Source: Ceratorhiza oryzae-sativae (taxonomy: Eukaryota; Basidiomycota; Agaricomycetes; Cantharellales; Ceratobasidiaceae). From it: a stretch of 64,000 nt of DNA. Within the stretch, counting starts at the first letter, position 1; each line of letters begins with the position of its first letter. The translations under genes were made by a program, and so were the position numbers. The stretch lies in the NCBI GenBank assembly GCA_030998015.1, contig JARWMV010000014.1, positions 62,001 through 126,000 of the forward strand, given 5' to 3'. The notes under the pieces are model-generated. The model did no database searches. It was not told the origin of the DNA and was given only the letters and a program-made list of their open reading frames with translations. Below, in pieces: positions 36,236 to 48,091 of the stretch.

Positions 36236-36721
36236 GATAGAATTGCGAGGAACGAATTTGGGGACTAGGCAGCAACCAGGTATTTAAGCCAGCTCCTGGG
36301 AGAATTCACAAAATCTGGCAGTTCAAGTCAGAGGGTTCCAGTGAGGAATCTCGTCCCAAGGAGCTTCGCTAAGGAAGCTCTCCAAAGATACGAACTGTTT
36401 TCTCACTCGGATAAACGAGCCTCCGGGTACGAGATAGGTATGTGGAAGTGACGAGGGGAAGGCAATCGGGTAAGAGATACATGCATAAGCCGTAGGCACA
36501 CATTAAGTTTTTATCCTACACAAATATCTATGGTCTCGGCATAGGAAGCCTACATGCCATAATATTGCTCTTCATGTAACAGCAATGACCGAGCTTCTAA
36601 TCTCAACTCTCGCATGGGACAAAACTTTTAGGGTGGACTGCAATGATGTCATATTCGGCTATATGCGTGCATCACGAAAGCAAACACAAGCTAGTCCAGC
36701 ACTGCGTGTCGAATTGATGGC
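36236..36721. other. Intergenic between MFS gene start and TBC gene end
   Basis: No supported gene. Likely carries the MFS promoter and the 3' end of the TBC gene. AT-rich in 36480-36640; no CACGTG or other clear element seen. Confidence 0.35.
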
Positions 36722-39700
36722 TCAAGCATAACTTTGGAGCATTGTAACATGTGTCTCTCGACGGCGCACTAGCTCACGATGCGGCATGAGCCCTCTTATC
36801 TCCGCCTCGACCTATTCGTTTACATATTAGTCCTGCCGAGATAAGGACACACGTTGGCGCACCTTCATCAACTTGTCCGCTTGCCACATGCGTGCCGTCA
36901 TACCTTCGAGGTATTGGTATAGTGTTGGTGTTGAATCACACGCGAGTAGCTCAGGTTCGTTAATTCGAATGATCGCGAGCCCGATGCGGAAAAGTGCATC
37001 AAGCCCCTCGGCAAACACCAAATCCCAAACCCGAAACAGTGTCTACAATGCCAGTTAATAATGGTTAGCATAGAGTTTCAATATACTTACCTCGACAGGA
37101 AGACAGTCTGTGTACAGAGAAAGGAACCAAGAGAAGCATATAGCAGGTAGATCGACACTCATTTCGAGAAGATGCGCATAGACCTTGGGATGGTGTATTT
37201 CCACGTAGTCAAGGAGTACCAAGGGGCAAGCACGAGACTGGATAAGCGAACCAGAAAAGAACTCTGGAGGAAGCAGTTTTTCGATGATGCACGTAAGCAC
37301 CCAGAACGCGTCTTCTTCCTCTGGATAAACCAACAGTAGAGTGGACGCGATCAGGTTCATACCCTAGCGGAAACTTGTTAGGCTACTACGGACTATCCTG
37401 GAGTGAACACGTACCTGGCAATAGCCAAGTTCAGGGTTCCTCCTACATCACATTTCAGCGTGGGTTTGACGCTAGAGTGACATGAACCTCACCAACTGTA
37501 TGCTTGGAGAACTCTCCTGAGCTTAGACACGCCTACTCCGTCTCCACCAAAGAACACGTTCAATGGCATTGTTCGCACGACATCCTTTTCGATATCTTTC
37601 AAGGTCGGACTGTTCTTGCCTTCATTGTTCGAGAGCAATTCTCGGAAGAGTCCAGGCTCGCGCATCTCCGTGGCGCCAGAGCATTCACTCCACTGTCATA
37701 ACAATAGAGATTAAAGTGTGCAAGGAAGAAACATACGTTGGTACCCACCACCTTGTCCCGGTACACCAAAGGCACGCCGCCTCGCACCAGCTTCTGGAAC
37801 TCTTTGGTGCTCGCCGCGTCCATTCTCCCGATGCCAACCATGCCCAGCCCGCATTCTCTTTCCTCGTCGCTACCTTCCCCCTCGGTTTTGCCCATAAATC
37901 CAAGCAACGTAGCGCTTCCGCCCTGCCTCCTTCGCTTCAAAAACGCGTCCCACTCGGCCTTTTGTGTAGCCTGTTGTGTGTCATGTAATGAAGTCAGCTG
38001 ATCGAGCAGCTTGCGAACAGTTGAGGAAGCCGGGGGTGAGGTCGTCGCTGTCGCGGGGGTTGTGTTGGCTGTTGTTGGGGCTGCGCGAGGCAAGTTGTTG
38101 ATCGTCGGCGTTCGTTTGGAGCTCGGTCGTGACTTTTGGGACGAGGAGCCAGACTTGGAAGCCTCCATGATCTCACTCGCTGTCATGCTGGTATCCAAAT
38201 CAGCCGAAACACTGGCGTCCGCGTCAATCACAATGCTGGTGTCCGGGTCCAGATTGTCTAGAATCTTCTCTGGTGATTGCAATACTTTGCCATCCTCGTC
38301 GTCTTCTCGTTCTTGAACCTTCATTCCTGTCATGCACGCTGGAGCCGAGCTGCTCGCATCCCTAGCTCTTTGCAAAAGGCGGACGTCGTATGCGTTCGCC
38401 CCATAAATAAATCCATACCGATCCGTCATGCCCAGCCTTTTGCCTTCTTTACCCTCGCCGCTGTCCAAGTCAAGTGTAAAGCGCGATGCCAGTTGCGGCC
38501 GAAAGGTCGGGCTCGTAAGTCTGCTTGACGTGTAAGCTCGCGAGAGAAATTGGGTTGGCGGTTGCATTTGGACGGGCACAATTGAAGAGAGTTCAACAGT
38601 TCCACGGCCGGGGGGTTTCTTCGCAGCTCCGTTGGGCCCAGTAGCAGCAGTAGCTGGCCCAGCAACCGGATTTGAATTCGGGTTAGAGGCGACGGGCGGT
38701 ACAGAGGATGGAGCCGGCCGTGATGCATTGCCAGACCTAGGAAAGGCCGAGAGGAGAGGAGAGCCAAGTGTAGCGGCCGCCATGGGGCAAGGTTTCTAAA
38801 CTTGGAGCCCAAACTGTTGCTCGGCCCAGCCGTCGCCTTCCCACCTCCCTCGGGTTTGTCACGCGCCTGACCACGCTCGGCCAATGCTCTACCAAGAATC
38901 GCACTCGCTTTGATCGTTGTAGGTGCACTACGCTCGGAATCCTCATCCGCTTCTAGCTTGAGATCACCAATGCGAGATATACTCGCGCTCCTACTTTTGC
39001 TCCTGCTCTTGCTGCGCTTGAGCTCGCCCGTCCGCCCTCCGGGCTCGTATGAAACAAGCCCTTTTTGCCGGGCTTCTTCCACAAGCGCTACCGCACCTCG
39101 AGCGATGAGCTCACTTGTATCCATCCCTCTGTCCGACAGTATACTCCCTGGGTCGGTTGTCATGACTCGTGTGGCGAGTGTGATGGCTCGGAAGTGGGCA
39201 GGGTGGCCATGTTGTCTAAGGTGTTCAGCTGGGTGTATGGGAGCGGGTTCTGGTTCGACAGAGTCGATGGACAAAGCTGTGATGGAAGGTGCCTTGGTCG
39301 AAAACGTAGTTACTGCTGGTAGGACTGGAGACATGAGAGGCGCCTGGAAAGGCAAAGTTGAGGCCTTGGATATAGGAGAGCTTGTGTAGGATATGGGCGT
39401 AGCGGCAGGTAGATCTGCCCCATTGGCATCTTCCGTTTGGTCTTGTGAGGTTTCTTGCCTGGGGGGAGTAGATGTAGAGCTGGGTGGTGTAGGTGTAATC
39501 CCGAACACATTGAAAACGCCGCGGCCCTTCCGGAAGACACCTGACATCATCTTGGTTGTCGTGTTGCCAGTCGTGTTGACAGGAATAGTGCCCGAGGCAA
39601 CGGACACGACGTCTGCGTCGGTGTCGATGTCATCGTGTTCCGAAGCTCGAGAGACGGAACGGCCAAACCACCCACCGAGGAAGGTCTTGCTCATATTGGT

Positions 39701-40632
39701 TTTCTCGCTTTTGAGACTGTGACTGGCGACTGAGCTTCCTGGGGTAAAGCTCGAGGCACGACTACGAGAGCCAGATACAATAGATATCGCATCAGATGTA
39801 GAAGGAATGTCGAGGGGCTGGGAGGGTTGGATAGTGAGGTGTTCGCGGGGCGGGGGTGTCCATACGTCCTGCATGGCTTCTGAGATAGACATGGGAAGCG
39901 TCTTGAAGGCTAAATTAAGAGCAGTGTACAAAAGGTATTGTGACAAAAAGTGCTCACATTGGACGGTCTAGATGTGTCTGTGGTAGAGTTCAGATTATTT
40001 ATAGGTTCGGTAGGTTCGAGTCCGTATATAGCACGAAGAAGTTGTTGACCTATGTCTTTCTGACCAGGTTTAAGGTCTCTGACCGCACGTTCTGCTGTCC
40101 TCTTTCGACGCGCCTCTTGTTGCTGGAGTGATTTGCGTGCACGCTCCAGTGCGGCAGCCTGACGAACTAGCCTTTCACATGCAGCAGACAGTATTCTGAT
40201 AGTGTCGTGATAAGGGTGGGTCGACTCTTCAGACGGAGACTGGACTGAGGAGAGCGTAGCAACGCTGGCTTGGATCTCCTCGTCGGAGAGCGTGTGCCAT
40301 CGGGTGGAGAGAACCATTTGGCTGGCTCGGTCCCCCTCATCGTCGGTAGGCGGAAAGATGGGAGTGCGAGGTATGGGGGTCGAGGTTCCGACATCTGTAG
40401 GGTGTGCAGTCGATGGCGTCCGGTCGTCGAGTCCGGGCTCATGCTCACCGTCGACGCCAAAGTCGGCGGGGGGAGAGACGAGAAGCGCCGAGGGGACATG
40501 GCGAGCACGCTCGTCCGACGCGTGCTTGAGCGAAAAGTAGTTTGTCGTCTGGCGCGGGGCGGGCGCAGGCTGGGTGCGGCGGCGGGTCGTCGTCGTCGTC
40601 GGCTCTGCGCTCAGCGGGTGTGGCACGCTCAT
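36722..40632 (-). CDS. TBC-domain Rab GTPase-activating protein with long low-complexity N-terminus
   Basis: A TBC (Tre2-Bub2-Cdc16) Rab-GAP controlling vesicle traffic. The N-terminus (ATG at 40632) is Pro/Ser-rich, then a helical ACERLVRQAAALERARKSLQ block and a long Ser-rich stretch with SGVFRKGRGVFNVFG. A second segment (38783-37740) includes LGMTDRYGFIYGANAYDVRL and KAEWDAFLKRRRQGG. The TBC domain comes from short exons at 37730-36830: KLVRGGVPLVYRDKVVG, the arginine-finger segment IEKDVVRTMPLNVFFGG, NPELGYCQGMNLIASTLLL with the glutamine finger, EEDAFWVLTCIIEKLLP, FSWFLSLYTDCLPVE and RVWDLVFAEGLDALFRIGLA. Both catalytic fingers are present. The frame of the N-terminal exon and of the segment starting at 38783 do not match, so either an indel, an unseen intron, or a second start at 38783 (CCATGG context) applies. 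Confidence 0.85.
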
Positions 40633-40702
40633 CGTCGGGGCTCCAGCACGCTATCCGGCCACACGTGACCACGCGGCTTTTGCCTGAACGCAATCCCACC
40701 CC
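40633..40702. promoter_or_regulatory. 70-bp divergent promoter, TBC Rab-GAP / COA6
   Basis: Only 70 bp separate two head-to-head start codons. The stretch is GC-rich and contains one CACGTGAC box (40662-40669). With so little room, the two 5' leaders are very short or overlap as antisense transcripts. Confidence 0.55.
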
Positions 40703-41010
40703 ATGTCAGCTCCGAACCGTGAAGAGCGAAAGCGGTGCTGGGACTCGCGCGACGCATATTTTGCATGTCTCGACCGCAACACAGTCGTCGTTCCCGGCAA
40801 AGAAAACGGCGCATGCAATGCTGAGAACAAGGTATACGAGAAGAACTGCGCTGCAAGCTGGGTATGTCCCTGCATCGCCAGCCCCACAATCTTGCCTAAT
40901 AGTCGACCACACAGGTGGCATACTTTAACAAGCAGAGAGTACTCGCAGAAAGGCAGAGGCGAACGATCGAGGCGGCGGAAAAGCAACGGCTAGAGAATCA
41001 ATCGAAATGA
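40703..41010 (+). CDS. COA6: Cytochrome c oxidase assembly factor 6
   Basis: A small intermembrane-space protein that helps deliver copper to the Cox2 CuA site during complex IV assembly. Exon 1 (40703-40863) and exon 2 (from 40917) join to make an about 85-residue protein: REERKRCWDSRDAYFACLDR, a Cys-x9-Cys half, then ACNAENKVYEKNCAASWV (Cys-x10-Cys) and YFNKQRVLAERQRR. The CX9C...CX10C pattern and the tail SWVxYFNxxR are diagnostic of COA6 and its COX6B-like fold. The ATG follows the divergent 70-bp promoter. No targeting sequence is seen, consistent with Mia40-dependent import. Confidence 0.93.
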
Positions 41011-41703
41011 TATTTATGCCGTGTCGGTGCATTCATTTGGCGGTATGCATGCTCTGACTTTTTGGGTACCCATCCTCACATGCAGTCAAAAGGATCATAG
41101 TTCATGCCCAATTTGATTAGGAAACTATCGTAAGTCACATATGCTCAGGGACAAGCAAACTGATCCTCAGAGTTTTGGCCGGTAGTTCCCTTGTGCGATC
41201 CCACGTGTTTCCGGCATGGTTCGGAGCGAGCCACTGTAACTACCATCATAAATTCCATTGCCTCCTCGGAGGTTAGTAAAACAACCTAAAGCCACGTGAC
41301 TCTGCGATGATATAGGCACAGACCCTGTTGAAAGCTTCCCTCGCTTTCCTCCCTCCCCCTCGCCGCGCTTGTTCGCGAGCTTCATCTGCGCGCGTACATC
41401 CGTAGCTTCACGAACCCCGCCCCAAAACAGATAGAGGCCTAGCGCTTTATTCTATCGAGTCAGTCTCATATGCTTTTGCCTTTGCTAGTACAACTTTGGC
41501 TGAAACATGCTCCGATGTTGAACAGAACTTACACTGCTATTCGACTCAGCAACAATCGACTCGACAACGACGACAAGACACCCGACACACAGAGGTACGA
41601 CAATCAGCAACACCTACGACAACTAACGACAGCTCAACAATTTCGACAAACCGACACCGACAGTCACGACATCGACTAACACCGACAACCTCGACAAACC
41701 GAC
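41011..41703. other. Intergenic with CACGTG boxes and CGACA-rich leader
   Basis: Upstream region of the membrane protein gene. CACGTG boxes are at 41202-41207 and 41293-41298. A run of CGACA-type units covers about 41548-41705, ending at the ATG, and is listed separately. Frames here have no coding signature beyond that composition. Confidence 0.45.
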
Positions 41704-41705
41704 AT
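41548..41705 (+). repeat. CGACA-rich 5' leader
   Basis: About thirteen copies of CGACA, in contexts such as CTCGACAAC, CCGACACC and ACGACAAC, occur over 160 bp immediately upstream of the ATG at 41704. The leader is almost free of T-rich stretches and lacks long structure by eye, so it could act as an unstructured, translation-favourable leader. It is also the longest C/A/G-biased repeat in the window outside coding exons. Confidence 0.6.
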
Positions 41706-44700
41706 GGCACCACACGAAGCTCGACAGGCTAACACCGACCAGGTGCTCCCGACTTGGCTCACCTATTCACCCATCCTGCTTCCTTCTGGCGGAACTAGCT
41801 ACACCATTTTGCGTCTGCCACTCACGTATTATGGGCCAAGCGTATGTTCGGCGCTTAACATGGTTCATTTCGTTCTAACCTGTTGTATCAGATTCCTCTA
41901 GGAACAGACGGCACATGGACATACGGAGGGCTCTCTTCCCCAGCTCCTTCGCCAACCGCGACTCTCACCACCGCTACTTCCACACCCCCGCCAGTGACGA
42001 CCAGCCCGCCAGTCACAACATCCGCCTCATCCACCCTTCCTACCTCCACCTCCCTTACCTCAACTTCTTCTTCTTCCAGCACCACCTCTTCATCTTCTCG
42101 ACCCACAACCACATCCTTTGCAACGCCTATCACTTCCAGGACAGCGACCTTGACATCCTCTACACCTTCCTCAACTTCTCCTGCCGGCAACCAAAGTTCT
42201 CGCCTCCCGCCTGTTGCCATCGTTCTCATTGCGCTCGGCGCGGCAGCGGCAGCTCTTTTATGTTGTCTTATTGCTGCTCTCCTCCTGCGCCGTCGAAGAG
42301 CCCGGAGGCGTGAACCCCCTCGAGGTGACAGCGAGTTTTATGCCGGACCAGGACCCGATGATGAAGGATCATTGGAATCGCTCCACGATGTCCCCGGACT
42401 CGCGGGAGAACGCCGCAGCCTGCTCGGAAACGACTCGTTTGTAGTCCTGGGAGCAAGGCGGCCGCCGATGGCGCAACGGAGCATCGGAGGAGTGTCATAC
42501 CAGCGTTTGAACGACTCGCAGGTGTCAAGACATTCGTCCAGGAGAACAGGCTCAGAAGAGATCGGGGTCGCCTACACCGAAATGCCACCTCCCAGGACGA
42601 GACGCCGGACGATTACCTCTGGCAGCCAGCCCCAGAGTTCGAGTCCTTCACATCCTACTTCATCCAGCCAGCGAGCGTTTGGAAGCATGCGCAATGGTTC
42701 ACAACGATCCAGTCTCTTCGAGCATCCTGCTGAACAAGACGAGAGTCCCGTGCTACCAAGGGATAGCAACAACGGCGTTGTCCGACGCGCATCCGACTTG
42801 GACCAACGGCCTATCCAGCCTCCCGCGCCAGCTGCCTCGTCGCCGTTTGCCCCTGGACCAAGCCTAGGAACGGAGCTTGGAATGCTTGGGCTGGGCATGC
42901 GCTACCCTGACATCTCACAATCCCTGCTCGCGACATCTTCGAGTGGTGGATCCGTGCCCCCTCGATTGGTCGTTCCGACTCCTTCCTCGCTCGGCTCTCG
43001 CCCCCGCTCTGGCATCGAGTACTCGCGCCCGCCTTCACACATGTTTGCGGGTTCCAATACTGGCTCTCGCGCATCAAGAGGCCACTCACCAGCGCCGAGC
43101 GATCCGCCTGCTTCTCCCCCTGCACGAGACACCATGTCATGGCCCGATAGCCCCGAGTCTGAGCACGATGAAAATGCAGAACTTTTGACCGCCGAGCCGC
43201 GCAACGTGCAGAGTGGGGTCGGGCTCTTGGGCAGGTTCAGCTGGTAAGTGTCTATTTGGCGTAACAATCTGTTGTTTATCGTTTCTTCAGGTTTACCCGA
43301 GGCAATGGTCGGTCCTCGACACCAGCACGGGCTTCTCGTGCTTCTTATCCCGGATGGATGTCTCCGCCAACAGAAGAGGGCTTCTTGGCTGAAGCGGATT
43401 CTGAATACCAGGCAGGCCCCTCTGATCCCCCGACACTGGAGAGCAAACCCCCAGCTAGTCACCCTGGGATGGTCCGACTCGTTTCTTCGCGCGATCGTGA
43501 ATCGCCTCAGACATCCTCATCAGGTCCCAGCGCACAACGACCTGTTTCATCCGTTTCTGGACAGAGCGTGTACCACGACGCACCGTCCCAGCCCGCCACC
43601 CCCCGTTCGCAGGTCTCGACTTGGCTCGGATTCCTTGGTCGAGCGAGCCCGTCAGGGCCTGCCCCTCCTGTACCTTCGAGGCCTTCGCCTTTATCTCGAG
43701 ACTCGAACGCTACGCCTCTACCTGGTCCTTCAGTCCCTCGAACGATCACACCACCTCAGCCTGCACGGACCCGAGGCTCGAGCGGTAGCGACGTCGATCC
43801 AGCGTCGCGGCTAGCACGAGACGAAGCCCAGCCGCCCTCGGGCTCGGAAGGCAGTGACATTCTTGATGCGCCCGCACCAGAAAGTCTGCTAGAGATCACT
43901 CCTCCAACCGTTCCTCCCAGCCCGGCCACGCTAGTGAATGCGCCAGTATTCCCGCCTGGACTGACAAGGTTGCCCCGTACATGGAACTTTGGTCTCTTGA
44001 ACGAGCTTGGGGATGAACCTCCTGCGGCCGAAGAACGATGGGCCAACCTACGCTCTTCCCCCGACAACTGGAATCTGAGAGGGCTCAGCCCCGGTCAGGT
44101 AAGTAACTTGCTGAAGAATATTTCAGGCTATTCGCTTACCGACCCCCTGCGTTCCCTTTACAGGCTGTACGGATCAACAGTCCCCACACAGGCGCAGCCT
44201 CACAGGTCGCCTCGGTACATGGTGGAACAGGCAGCAACGATCGCAGTCACAGTCCCTCGGTGGGCTCTGAGCTCAATTTACCGGGCAGCCGTCAAATCCG
44301 GCTGAGCGGTGTATCTTCCCGTTCACGATATTCGCAACCCGGAACCGAGACCCACTCAGAGGGCTCCCGAGGATCACGGCAGGGAGCTGGAGCGCCTGAC
44401 GCCACCACGGTCAGTAGCAACAATCCCTTCAACCCGGAGACGCTGGTGACTGAGTCAGAATCGGGGCGTTTTGGGATGGATTTTGCGTTTTCGTTTGGCG
44501 GGGATGATGATAGCGAATATGAGACCCGTGCGACGACCGTTTCGAGCAGGACCGGAAGTGGGGGTAGTAGCGGGCACGAGGCGGTCGATCTCCACGCAGA
44601 GATCAGGAGGAGCGCTGGGCAGGAGTTGATTGCTGGACTGGATAGCTTGCTGCGCGCGGCACCTATGAGCGCTGTTGGGCTATCTAGATGGAGAAGCGAG

Positions 44701-44730
44701 CAGATGGACGCAACCTCGGGACGTGTGTGA
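41704..44730 (+). CDS. Ser/Thr-rich single-pass membrane protein with long cytosolic tail
   Basis: A mucin-like membrane protein, conserved in type but not identified. The first exon (to 41842) reads DQVLPTWLTYSPILLPSGGT and, after an intron, GTDGTWTYGGLSSP, a short globular ectodomain. A Ser/Thr-Pro stalk of about 90 residues (42000-42180) is a likely O-mannosylated spacer. One membrane helix follows: PVAIVLIALGAAAAALLCCL then IAALLLRRRRARRREPPRGD, giving a positive-inside flank. The tail (from 42310, over three exons) is proline/serine-rich and disordered, about 700 residues, with LLGNDSFVVLGARRPP, a WFTRGNGRSS segment, SGRFGMDFAFSFGG and AEIRRSAGQELIAGLDSLLR near the end. No signal peptide is apparent; the N-terminal exon could be incomplete. 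Similar layout to wall-sensor or polarity proteins such as Wsc/Axl2, by analogy only. Confidence 0.65.
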
Positions 44731-45260
44731 GCGTATATATATCGGTGTATTATCTGTTTTGTATCACACGCCCATCTTTGTTCTGCGCTCTCCCTCTGGC
44801 GCCTCTGCGGCCGTCTTTCGATCATACATCCTGCGCTGTGCTCCTACAGTGTGCTTTGCTTTGGACGGATGTGGATAGTGTGGACTTTTTCTTTTTTCTT
44901 TTTTTGCTTTTGCTTTTTGTCTGTTGTATATGCCCCAATCTAGTTTCTCTCCCGCCTGTGTTATATGCTGCAATGTTATATATGATGCAATTATTTACCT
45001 CTCGGGATGGGAGTGTGTGGGATGGCTTGTTCGTCTTGGATGTAAAACACCCAGTCGCGATGTAGCAATGATAATCGAGCATTTTTGGTAATTCGTTCCG
45101 ACTCCAGCCATATTTCCAAGATGAGCTGTGCACTAAGCCTACAGGGTACGTGTGATACATATCCCATCCACGGCTTAATTAGATATAAATATACTGTATG
45201 TCCATACAATGGAAAGAAAAAAGTATTATGTGAACTATCTTAGACCAGCAAACTCGATTC
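44731..45260. other. Convergent 3' region
   Basis: No gene. Tail-to-tail between the membrane protein gene and the next leftward gene. A pyrimidine-rich tract (TTTTTCTTTTTTC type) lies at 44884-44925. Confidence 0.4.
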
Positions 45261-46095
45261 TCAAGCCTTTGGATACGTGAAACTACTCTGTGCGACCCCC
45301 TCGGACGATATTTGTGCCCCCAAAATATGAATCAGATCCAGTGATACATCATCGACTGGGGTAGTGGGGCTAGGCGACTCTGGCGGAGAGTTTGTTGGGA
45401 CGGGATGTGCGTGAGCGGCCTCTAGGTCTAACGGTGCGATAGCCGGGCGAGTTCGACGAAGGCGCCGGTCACCTTCGAGGTCAATCTTGAATGAGCTCGT
45501 CCTCGAGTGGTTTCTCGACCGTCTCGGGCGGGTGGCATCGGCACCCTGCCCTCTTGCCTTTGTCCCGGCCTTGAGATCAACCACGCGCGCCAGACAGTTG
45601 TGCACAGCCCGTTGGAGGGGACAAAGCTTGTCGAGTTGGCCGTCGCGAATCCGCTTGGCGACCCGACGTTCAAAACGTTTGAGATGTTCAGGAGTGAAAA
45701 CGAGGTGCAAGGAATGTTGGGCAGGAATCTGCTTTGAAACGACTGGACCAACAATGTCGTTATAATCATCTGTGGTATTTGATGGGAGGCGCTTACGTGG
45801 ATGAACAGCGCCCGCTGCACCAGGGCAGTTGGGGTCCGTCATTGCGGTGGATACGAGGTTGCTGCGCTCAAGTCGGGAGGACCAAAATCCCCCAATGTCG
45901 TCTGGACGTGGCACATACGCAACGCGTTTTAGTTTTTTTGTTTTTCAACGCGGGGTATGAGCGCCTACCGTTATCTGTGATGTCGCGTCGCCTGGTGCGA
46001 ACATGTAGCACCCCGAGGCGCCAGGGGTCAGGGCGGCCGATGTGGATGGGTCGGAAGCGGCCCTCGCCAAGGTGGATGGGCGGCCAGCGATTCAA
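45261..46095 (-). CDS. Unrecognised basic, Arg-rich protein, 5' end unresolved
   Basis: Two exons can be joined: 45261-45901 and 45969 to at least 46095, through an intron with GTAGGC donor and TCCAG acceptor. The upstream exon reads PPIHLGEGRFRPIHIGRPDP and WRLGVLHVRTRRRDITDN, and the downstream one DDIGGFWSSRLERSNLVSTA, LVFTPEHLKRFERRVAKRIR, CPLQRAVHNCLARVVDLKAG, an Arg/Ser-rich stretch (RPRRSRNHSRTSSF) and an acidic-proline tail ending TYPKA. It is positively charged overall. The upstream frame is open to about 46208 without an ATG, so a further 5' exon is missing or the gene is truncated. I do not recognise a domain. Confidence 0.4.
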
Positions 46096-46877
46096 GTGCG
46101 GCGGCGAGGGCCTCGGTGGTGGTGGTGGTTGAGAGTGATGCGGTGCCTGGCAAGAACAAAGCCGTCGCGTCCACGCTTGTCCCGACCAAGCGGCAGGGTC
46201 GTCTGGCTAGAAGCGCCAGTGGGGTTCAACCCACACCAAAAAGGAGGGTGCGATAAGGCAGTTGCGATTTCAGATCGGACGATACCTCCCTCTTCGGCCT
46301 TTGAAGGGCGTTGTGTTGTTCGCCCCCCCCCCGCTCCCGAAAGGGTGTCAACACTCTTCCAGGCTACGTATTTGTCCCTTTAGTCCTATCTTGGCACACT
46401 ATTCAAGATTGGCGGCGGGCAAAGTGTTCGGAGCAAAGAGTAGAGTCTCATGGGAACCACGCTGGTGGGGGGAGAATGTTGGCATGTAGTAATTGGCGAT
46501 TAGTGACGATGATGCAACCAGAATATCATACCCGATCCTGCCCCAATCTGCGTTTGATCGGCTGTGCGCTTCACGGTGGCAGTACCCTGGTCTAGGCTTG
46601 TAGCCAGCCCGCGCCAGTACCGGGCTCAAGGAGCACAACAGTTCTCTTGTTCCGGATGCCGATGTTATTCAGGTTTTATGGAGCCTAGCAAGCGCTTCGC
46701 CTTCTGGACAGCCGCCGTTTCAAGCAACCCATGCTTGAACCCGATCCCATCTTGCCGAGAGCCCTGAAATTTGCTCAAAATACTGCATTCATGCAAGAAG
46801 CGGGTTCAGGATATGTTCGAAATACAGATTCGCCTTGACTACTGGCCAAATCAGTCGTTTGCACAAAATGTAAAAGT

Positions 46878-46982
46878 GAAGCCGCCAGAGGCCTCGAACC
46901 AAGGTACTATCAGGTGCAGCATATTTGATCCCATCTTCTCCGCTCGGGAGTTACAGCCTGGACCACTGCACCATCAAGCCCT
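46878..46982 (-). repeat. tRNA-like A/B-box pair, possible SINE or tRNA relic
   Basis: On the minus strand an A-box match TGGTGCAGTGG (46963-46973) is followed by a B-box match GGTTCGAGGCC (46890-46900), 60-odd bp apart, as in an intron-bearing tRNA or a tRNA-derived SINE head. The cloverleaf does not close: the T-stem and acceptor stem pair poorly. It is therefore not a working tRNA by eye. Confidence 0.3.
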
Positions 46983-48091
46983 TGTACCCTTTTGTCTGTG
47001 CTAAAATATGTCATGCCTCGACGCATTCTGCTCTTGTATGCTCGCCGCGAATATCAACAAAATAAAGTACATCGAACCATTTACCCAACGCCCGGCACAA
47101 AGTATTCTCGTTGGGCACCAGTGTTTTGGTTTAGTCACTCTGCTAGTGCGTTGCTCGTTGGATCATCGATTCGCTAGACTTCCAGAACAAACACCCTCAT
47201 CCTCATTCTCATTCCCAGCGAGCACTTTACGTTATTCGGACAGTTCAGCCACACCTCGAGTAGAATAGGTGGCAATGTTCACGCTAGCTCATATGCAATG
47301 GATGCCGCTCGAATCTGCCAACTTCTTCTGGCTCCCGACCGTACGCCAGCTGAATGCGTGGCCTCTAATTATGGAATCCACACCAAGTGGGTCCGACTTG
47401 ATCGCAGCGAACTGGCTGTGGCCGCGCCAAAACGCTAGCAAGGGATCTGGCGCCAGTAGCATAAGTATCGAACAAGGTTACAGCAGGTTGGCTGGTCAGG
47501 GTACAGCATTACCAGGGTAAAGTTGGGGGGCGGGGGGTTGGACTAAGGTGATGTCATAGATATGTGAAATCATGTTTGACTTGGATTGACCTGACTTCAC
47601 GTCATTGGCGTCTAATACTCGATCTAACAGCAATAGCCAATGCCAATGCCTTGCTTCCCGAAGCGAGACTAGCGGCAACGTTGCATCGAAGATAGTCATG
47701 GCAGACCGTGCTTTTGAGCATAGTCTAACGTAACAGTGTTTTAATCACATTTTATCTACGCAAACACAAAGGCGGAGACCCCCCACTGGCGTACCAATAT
47801 GGGTTCAGGGTGGACCCATGCTTGTGGGTGAAAGCTTGAGAGGATTCCCCAGGCTCTACAAATTTCCCGATTTCTAGCTAGCCTACGGTAGCACGTCGCT
47901 GTCCAAGCAAGCTTCGGGGCGCTCACTCAACCCCGCAAGCTGGCGCGACTCCGGGTGTAGTGCGTACTCCAAACCTGGTTCGCGTGAGTTAGATTTTCGG
48001 CTTTTGGCCGAGTAGTTGACGCCCCCAACTGTGGAGACGCACTCAATAACCTCGGGGAACGCGTTACCTCCACAACACCAGCCGGTTCTAG

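Noticed and set aside
38426..38780. Continuation of the TBC N-terminal frame beyond 38783
   Set aside because: Reads as out-of-frame translation (runs such as GQLLLLLGPTEL) of the MAAATLG segment that leads into the TBC domain.
39998..40020. GGTTCGAGTCC, a perfect B-box look-alike
   Set aside because: It lies antisense within the TBC N-terminal exon, with no A-box at a suitable distance and no cloverleaf.
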